Of a DNA stretch of 64,000 nucleotides, positions 59,271 to 64,000 are shown piece after piece. The DNA is from Sphingomonas sp. S2-65 (GTDB lineage: Bacteria; Pseudomonadota; Alphaproteobacteria; Sphingomonadales; Sphingomonadaceae), in contig NZ_CP090953.1 in NCBI RefSeq assembly GCF_021513175.1, positions 3,592,501 to 3,656,500 of the forward strand, in the 5' to 3' direction. Position 1 is the stretch's first letter. The number at the start of each line of letters is the position of its first letter. A model generated the notes under the pieces. The model was not told where the DNA came from. It saw only the letters and a list, made by a program, of their open reading frames with translations, and ran no database searches. The translations under genes were made by a program, and so were the position numbers.

Positions 59271-59843
59271 GTGAGGGCTGCTTCGCAATCAACCGCTCAG
59301 CGGCGTGACGGTTTCCGGTTCTTGGCCGGACACCCAGTACTGGATCTTACCGCAACGTTAACGGCGCGGGCAAGTGGCAGGGCGCTCGATCTGTTGGCGA
59401 CGCCCGAGGATCTGCGGCGCTGGCTGATCAGCGCCGGGGTGGCGACTGCGGTGGACAAGGTGAGCCAGGCGGAGCTGGACAGCGCGCGGCGGTTGCGCGA
59501 GGCGTTCTTTGCCCTGGCGAGCGGTGCTGGTGGGAAGTGGGCGTTGGCGGCGGTGAACGCGGCTGCGGCGGGCGACGCCGCCGTGCCGGTACTGGATGCT
59601 GTAGGGCATGTGGTGCGCGAAGGAAGCGCGGGCGCACACCTGGCGGCGCTCGCGCGCGAAGCGGTCTTGCTGTTCGGGGGCGATGCTGCCGGGCGCGTGA
59701 AAGGGTGCGAAGGCGAGGGGTGCGGGACGGTGTTCCTGGACGCCTCACGCAAGGGCGATCGGCGCTGGTGCTCGATGCGCGGCTGTGGCAACCGCGCCAA
59801 GGTGGCGGCGTTTCGGAAGCGGGGGAAAGCGGGAAGCGCTTGA
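59271..59843 (+). CDS. CGNR zinc-finger / ABATE-domain regulator
   Basis: 190 residues from the GTG at 59271. N-terminal ABATE domain (FRFLAGHPVLDL; RRLREAFFAL) and a C-terminal CGNR zinc finger: GCEGEGCGTVFLD then RWCSMRGCGNRAKVAAF. Presumed stress-response DNA-binding regulator. Divergent from the AraC gene. Confidence 0.87.
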   Translation: MRAASQSTAQRRDGFRFLAGHPVLDLTATLTARASGRALDLLATPEDLRRWLISAGVATAVDKVSQAELDSARRLREAFFALASGAGGKWALAAVNAAAAGDAAVPVLDAVGHVVREGSAGAHLAALAREAVLLFGGDAAGRVKGCEGEGCGTVFLDASRKGDRRWCSMRGCGNRAKVAAFRKRGKAGSA

Positions 59844-59970
59844 CTTTGCGAGCCAGGTCGGCTTTGGGCGCCGCTTCGCGTTTGTGCGCGTGGGTTGTTG
59901 GCGGTGGCCCTGATCACCGCCTGGTCTGGGGTTCCGTCAAACGGCCCCTTAACGAACGAAGGAAGAGATT

Positions 59971-60393
59971 ATGCGTCATCGTGTTGGCGGCCGTAAGCTG
60001 CAGCGTACCTCGGCTCACCGCCTGGCCCTGTTCCGCAACATGTCGGCCGCGCTGATCAAGCATGAGCAGATCACCACCACCGTCGCCAAGGCGAAGGAGC
60101 TTCGTCCCTATGTGGAGAAGCTGATCACGCTGGCGAAGAAGGGTGGCCTGTCCAATCGCCGTCTGGCGCATTCGCGCCTGCTCGACGACGCGCAGCTGGT
60201 GAAGCTGTTCGACGTGCTGGCGACCCGCTATGCCGATCGCGCCGGCGGCTATACCCGCATCATCAAGGCCGGCATCCGCAAGTCGGACGCCTCGCCGATG
60301 GCGATCATCGAGTTCGTCGACCGCGACGTGTCGGCCAAGGGCCAGGATTCGGGCCCGGTCTATAACGACGACGATTTCGCCGACGCCGCCTGA
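59971..60393 (+). CDS. rplQ: 50S ribosomal protein L17
   Basis: 140 residues; [17 protein letters not shown] and [13 protein letters not shown] are diagnostic. Strong AAGGAAG before the ATG. Unlike most bacteria it does not follow rpoA; a TTGACT at 59840 is a weak -35 candidate and no good -10 was found. Confidence 0.97.
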   Translation: MRHRVGGRKLQRTSAHRLALFRNMSAALIKHEQITTTVAKAKELRPYVEKLITLAKKGGLSNRRLAHSRLLDDAQLVKLFDVLATRYADRAGGYTRIIKAGIRKSDASPMAIIEFVDRDVSAKGQDSGPVYNDDDFADAA

Positions 60394-60419
60394 TCGCTTC
60401 AGGACGTTGAGAAATTCGG

Positions 60420-60452
60420 GGGCGGCGGCACTGCGGTGCGGCCGCCCTTTTT
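60420..60452 (+). terminator. Terminator after rplQ
   Basis: GGGCGGC...GCCGCCC stem (60420-60426 and 60441-60447) and TTTTT. Confidence 0.85.
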
Positions 60453-60469
60453 CGTTCCGGGAGGCGGCG

Positions 60470-60892
60470 ATGCGGCGTTGGGTGCTGGTGGCGGCGGTGG
60501 CGCTGGGCGGGTGCGGCGACAGCGGCCTGGCTGAGCGGCGCGCGGCGGCGGGGGCCGATCCCACGCTGGCCGACTATTTGCGGGTAAGCGATGCGGCGCG
60601 CGGAGGGCGGCTGTTCGGGCAATGTGCGGCGTGTCACACGGTCCGCGAGGGCGGGCCGGACCTGAACGGGCCCAACCTGCACGGCGTGGTGGGACGGAGA
60701 ATCGCCGAGGGGCGGGCGCGGGTCGGCTACAGCGCGGCGTTGCAGGCGAAGCCGGGCGTGTGGACGCCCGAGGCGCTGGACGCGTGGCTGACCGCGCCGC
60801 AGCGCTTCGCCCCGGGGACCAGCATGCGGTTCGGCGGGATTGCCGATCCGCTCGACCGGGCGGACGTGATCGCGTTTCTGCGGGCGAACTAA
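60470..60892 (+). CDS. Class I c-type cytochrome lipoprotein
   Basis: 140 residues. Signal peptide with possible lipobox LGGC, haem-binding CAACH (QCAACHTVREG), axial Met in GTSMRFGG. Membrane-anchored electron carrier in the periplasm, like cytochrome c552. GGGAGG precedes the ATG. Confidence 0.88.
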   Translation: MRRWVLVAAVALGGCGDSGLAERRAAAGADPTLADYLRVSDAARGGRLFGQCAACHTVREGGPDLNGPNLHGVVGRRIAEGRARVGYSAALQAKPGVWTPEALDAWLTAPQRFAPGTSMRFGGIADPLDRADVIAFLRAN

Positions 60893-61005
60893 CCTCCAAG
60901 GCACTGGGAGGATTGCGAGCCAGACACACGAAAAGCGGTGACAAGCCCGGCGCTCGGCGGATAGCTTTCGGCGTACCTCATGCACCTGCCGACGAAAGGC
61001 CTTTG

Positions 61006-63153
61006 ATGCGCCGCACCCTGTTTGCCCTTCCGCTTCTTTTCGTTTCTCCCGCACTTGCCCAGACCGCTTCGGAGCCTTCCGCACCCATGACCAAGCCCGC
61101 TTATCCGCAGACCCGCCGCGTCGACGTGGTGGAGCAGCAGTTCGGGGTGAAGGTCGCCGACCCGTATCGCTGGCTGGAGAACGACGTCCGCGGCGACAAG
61201 GAAGTCGCGGCCTGGGTGGCGGCGCAGAACCAGGTGACCAACGCCTATCTGGCGACGCTGCCCGGGCGCCAGCTGTTCGCGCAGCGGATCAAGACGCTGT
61301 TCAACTATGAGCGCTTCGGCGTGCCGGTGAAGAAGGGCGGGCGCTACTTCTATTCGCATAATAGCGGCCTGCAGAACCAGGCGGTGTTGTGGGTGCGCGA
61401 CCAGCTGAACGGCCAGGGGCGCGTGCTGATCGACCCGAATGGCTGGTCGAAGGACGGGGCGACGGCGCTGGCCGAGTGGCTGCCCTCCGAGGACGGCAAG
61501 CTGCTGGCCTATTCGATCCAGGACGGAGGGACCGACTGGCGCACGATCAAGGTGCTGGATACCGCGACCGGCAAGGACACCGGCGACGAGATCGGCTGGG
61601 CCAAGTACACGATGGGGGTGTCCTGGGCGAAGGACGGCACCGGCTTCTTCTACTCGCGCTATCCCGAGCCGCCCGCCGCGGAGAAGTTTCAGGCCACCAG
61701 CGAGAACCAGAAGGTGTTCTTCCACAAGCTGGGCACGCCGCAGTCCGCCGACCGGCTGGTCTATGCGACTCCGGAGAACCCCAAGCTCGGCCATTATGCC
61801 GGGATCACCGACGATGGCCGGTATCTGGTGATCGGCACCACCGAAGGCACCGACAACCGCAACATGGTGCATGTCGTCGACCTGAGCGACCCCAGCTGGA
61901 CGCCGCGGACGATCATCGGCCGGCTCGAGAACGACTGGAGCGCGATCGGCAACCAGGGCTCGCGGCTGTTCTTCTCGACCAATGCCGGCGCGCCGCGCGA
62001 CCGGATCGTCAGCATCGACCTCAACGATCCGAGTCTGACGCCCAAGGAGATCGTGCCCGAGCAGAAGGAAACGCTGGCGGGCGCGTCGATCGTCGGCGGG
62101 CGGCTGGTGCTCAACTATATGGTCGACGCGAAGACCGAGGTGCGCCGCTACACGCTGGACGGCAAGGCCGAGGGTAAGGTGACCCTGCCGGGCATCGGCA
62201 CCGCGAGCGGCTTTGGCGGGGAGGTGGACGATCCCGAGACCTTCTTCGCGTTCACCAGCTTCAACTATCCCACCACGATCTTCCGCTACGATGTGAAGAC
62301 CGGCCAGGCGACGCCCTGGGCGCAGCCCAAGGTCGCGTTCGACCCCAGCCAGTACAAGGTCGAGCAGCGCTTCTTCGCGTCGAAGGACGGGACCAAGGTG
62401 CCGATGTTCGTGGTGCGCAAGGCGACCACCACCGGGCCGGCACCGACATTGCTGTGGGGCTATGGCGGGTTCAACGTGCCCTATACCCCCAGCTTCTCGG
62501 CGGCCCGGGTGGCGTGGATGGAGCAGGGCGGCGTGTTCGTGCTGGCCAACATCCGCGGCGGCGGCGAATATGGCAAGGCGTGGCACGATGGCGGACGACT
62601 GGCCAACAAGCAGAACGTGTTCGACGACTTCATCGGCGCGGGCGAGTATCTGATCCGCGAAGGCATCTCCGGCAAGAACCAGCTGGCGATCCAGGGCGGC
62701 TCCAATGGCGGGCTGCTGATCGGCGCGGTGGTCAACCAGCGGCCCGACCTGTTCGCGGCGGCGCTGCCGGCGGTGGGCGTGATGGACATGCTGCGCTTCG
62801 ACCGGTTCACCGCGGGGCGCTATTGGGTCGACGATTATGGCTATCCGTCGAAGGAGGCCGACTTCAAGCGGCTCTACGCCTATTCGCCCTATCACAATAT
62901 CAAGGGCGGGCGGGACTATCCGGCGATCCTGGTGACCACCGCGGACACCGACGATCGCGTCGTGCCCGGCCACAGCTTCAAATACACCGCCGCGCTGCAG
63001 GCGGCGGACATCGGCGACAAGCCGCACCTCGCCCGCATCGAGACACGCGCGGGACATGGCTCGGGCAAGCCGACCGACAAGATCATCGAGGAAACGTCGG
63101 ACCTGTACGCCTTTGCCGCCAAGTGGACGGGCATGGACGTAAAGCCGCGCTGA
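61006..63153 (+). CDS. Secreted prolyl oligopeptidase (S9A)
   Basis: 715 residues. Signal peptide (LFALPLLFVSPALAQ), seven-bladed propeller (~80-430), C-terminal hydrolase with Ser566 in QGGSNGGLLIG, Asp in TDDRVVPGHS (residues 649-650) and His684 in RAGHGSG. It cleaves short peptides after proline. ATG at 61006 begins the signal peptide. Confidence 0.94.
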   Translation: MRRTLFALPLLFVSPALAQTASEPSAPMTKPAYPQTRRVDVVEQQFGVKVADPYRWLENDVRGDKEVAAWVAAQNQVTNAYLATLPGRQLFAQRIKTLFNYERFGVPVKKGGRYFYSHNSGLQNQAVLWVRDQLNGQGRVLIDPNGWSKDGATALAEWLPSEDGKLLAYSIQDGGTDWRTIKVLDTATGKDTGDEIGWAKYTMGVSWAKDGTGFFYSRYPEPPAAEKFQATSENQKVFFHKLGTPQSADRLVYATPENPKLGHYAGITDDGRYLVIGTTEGTDNRNMVHVVDLSDPSWTPRTIIGRLENDWSAIGNQGSRLFFSTNAGAPRDRIVSIDLNDPSLTPKEIVPEQKETLAGASIVGGRLVLNYMVDAKTEVRRYTLDGKAEGKVTLPGIGTASGFGGEVDDPETFFAFTSFNYPTTIFRYDVKTGQATPWAQPKVAFDPSQYKVEQRFFASKDGTKVPMFVVRKATTTGPAPTLLWGYGGFNVPYTPSFSAARVAWMEQGGVFVLANIRGGGEYGKAWHDGGRLANKQNVFDDFIGAGEYLIREGISGKNQLAIQGGSNGGLLIGAVVNQRPDLFAAALPAVGVMDMLRFDRFTAGRYWVDDYGYPSKEADFKRLYAYSPYHNIKGGRDYPAILVTTADTDDRVVPGHSFKYTAALQAADIGDKPHLARIETRAGHGSGKPTDKIIEETSDLYAFAAKWTGMDVKPR

Positions 63154-63163
63154 CCAGGCGCTG

Positions 63164-63193
63164 CTGCCGTTCGCTCCCGCGGGCGAACGGCAG
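63164..63193. terminator. Hairpin after the oligopeptidase gene
   Basis: Perfect 11-bp stem CTGCCGTTCGC/GCGAACGGCAG 11 bp past the stop; short T-run. May serve both convergent genes. Confidence 0.65.
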
Positions 63194-63258
63194 CTTCCGC
63201 CACGCCTCGTCGTCCAGCACGGTCGAGGCGCTACCCGCGAGCCGGCCTTGTTTCGGCC

Positions 63259-63720
63259 TCAGCAAGCCCGCCCTCGGCCTGCGCGATAGCGGCGATCAAG
63301 GAGCATGAAGCTCGCCGTGACGCAGGTGAAGGCGAGCAGGAGCGCGAGCAGGGTTCGCCGGACTGCTTGCTCGATCACCGGCCATAGCGACTGCGCATGT
63401 GCCGCCTCGATCGTCAACGCGATCGCCTGCCCCACCACTGTCCCGATCAGCGCGATCGCCAGCACGCGCCAGAAGAAGAAGGCCAGACCACCCGAGATCA
63501 CCGGGGGGCGCTCCAGATACCGCGAAACCACCAGGGCGGGATGGCCAAAGTCATCCAACGCGTCTTGCTCTTCGTCGCTGGTCAGCGGCCGCCCACGCAC
63601 CAGCTCGGCGGCCTCGATCCGCTCGAGCAGCACGCCGCGCAGTTCGGCCAGGATGTCGGATCGCTGCGCGCGCGGCATCCAGAAGGACATCCGCTTCAGG
63701 TATCGGTCAAGGGCGGTCAT
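63259..63720 (-). CDS. Membrane protein with HAAS-type N-terminal domain, PadR partner
   Basis: 153 residues: helical signal region (DRYLKRMSFWMPRAQRSDIL; DALDDFGHPALVVSRYL) then two membrane segments (~82-103, 120-138). Such proteins accompany PadR regulators and probably sense or alter the membrane. The start overlaps the PadR stop by 4 bp. Confidence 0.82.
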   Translation of the reverse strand: MTALDRYLKRMSFWMPRAQRSDILAELRGVLLERIEAAELVRGRPLTSDEEQDALDDFGHPALVVSRYLERPPVISGGLAFFFWRVLAIALIGTVVGQAIALTIEAAHAQSLWPVIEQAVRRTLLALLLAFTCVTASFMLLDRRYRAGRGRAC

Positions 63721-64000
63721 CGGCTTTGCTCCCCGGTCAGTGCTTCGAGCCCAGCAGTCTGGCGACGCCATTCGCCGATCAGGGCCGCATAGGTCTCGGC
63801 GCCGACGGACGAGAGGCGGTAGAAGCGCTTGTTGCGCGACCCCTCCATTCGCCACTCGCTCGTCAACAGCGCCTGTTCTTCGAGCCGACGCAGCATGGGA
63901 TAGAGCGCGCCTTCCTCTATCTCGACGCCGCCGCCGGCCAGGGCATCGCGCACCGCCGTGCCGTTCGCTTCCTCCCGCAGAACGGCGAGGACGGCGAGGA
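63717..64000 (-). CDS. PadR-family transcriptional regulator (partial)
   Basis: The 5' end lies beyond the window. Winged helix with VLREEANGTAVRDAL, GALYPMLRRLEEQALLTSEW and NKRFYRLSSVG, the PadR pattern. Translationally coupled to its membrane partner. Confidence 0.88.
   Translation of the reverse strand, partial: LAVLAVLREEANGTAVRDALAGGGVEIEEGALYPMLRRLEEQALLTSEWRMEGSRNKRFYRLSSVGAETYAALIGEWRRQTAGLEALTGEQSR

Overview
This G+C-rich window carries a gene set typical of an alphaproteobacterium of the order Sphingomonadales (Sphingomonas or a close relative). The evidence is a CtrA cell-cycle regulator with CtrA-box and GANTC sites in its promoter, an aspartate/glutamate leucyltransferase (Bpt/Ate), a phosphatase resembling the Sphingomonas SPAP enzyme, RcnB-type secreted protein, a threonine ammonia-lyase with ACT domain, and the alphaproteobacterial str-S10-spc-alpha ribosomal cluster. 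No tRNA, rRNA, CRISPR array, transposase, prophage or plasmid function was recognised. Genus assignment is inference.

Layout. 1-10.9 kb: the 5' part of the pyruvate dehydrogenase E2 gene, a universal stress protein, a secreted M28 peptidase, an RcnB-like protein, then small redox and repair genes (free Met-sulfoxide reductase, aldo/keto reductase, WrbA, pirin) with two divergently transcribed LysR regulators, plus the ribosome-rescue factor ArfB coupled to an RluA-type pseudouridine synthase. 11-19.9 kb: ctrA, an HPP membrane protein with an exported amidohydrolase, threonine ammonia-lyase, the leucyltransferase, and a three-gene cluster of circularly permuted ATP-grasp, alpha-E and transglutaminase-like proteins. 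19.9-24.7 kb: DsbD, an SPAP-like phosphatase and a secreted beta-helix protein. 24.7-30.4 kb: a five-gene valine-degradation operon (mmsA, acyl-CoA dehydrogenase, HIBYL-CoA hydrolase, enoyl-CoA hydratase, mmsB) interrupted by a 224-bp inverted-repeat element. 30.5-35.3 kb: a vitamin B12 uptake operon (btuB-btuF-btuC-btuD order) behind a cobalamin riboswitch. 35.4-37.4 kb: a soluble chemoreceptor-like protein and a DUF4142 lipoprotein.

37.7-60.4 kb is the ribosomal supercluster: rpsL-rpsG-fusA-tuf, rpsJ, rplC-D-W-B-rpsS-rplV-rpsC-rplP-rpmC-rpsQ, rplN-X-E-rpsN-H-rplF-R-rpsE-rpmD-rplO-secY-adk, then rpsM-rpsK-rpoA. It is cut into transcription blocks by a terminator after tuf, a 337-bp structured gap between rpsJ and rplC, a hairpin between rpmD and rplO, a long inverted repeat before secY and a separate consensus promoter before rpsM. 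rplQ is separated from rpoA by about 2.8 kb carrying four unrelated genes. 60.4-64 kb: a c-type cytochrome lipoprotein, a prolyl oligopeptidase, and a PadR regulator with its membrane partner, the PadR gene being cut by the window end.

The most unusual points are: the transglutaminase-like protein of the ATP-grasp/alpha-E cluster has Ser where the catalytic Cys is expected; the inverted repeat before the HIBYL-CoA hydrolase gene abuts its start codon and leaves no visible Shine-Dalgarno; a palindromic repeat is translated in frame inside the PDH E2 linker; and ribosomal protein S5 has a long RGG-rich N-terminal extension. Start codons were chosen by reading Shine-Dalgarno spacing, overlap with neighbours and family N-termini; no database search was possible.
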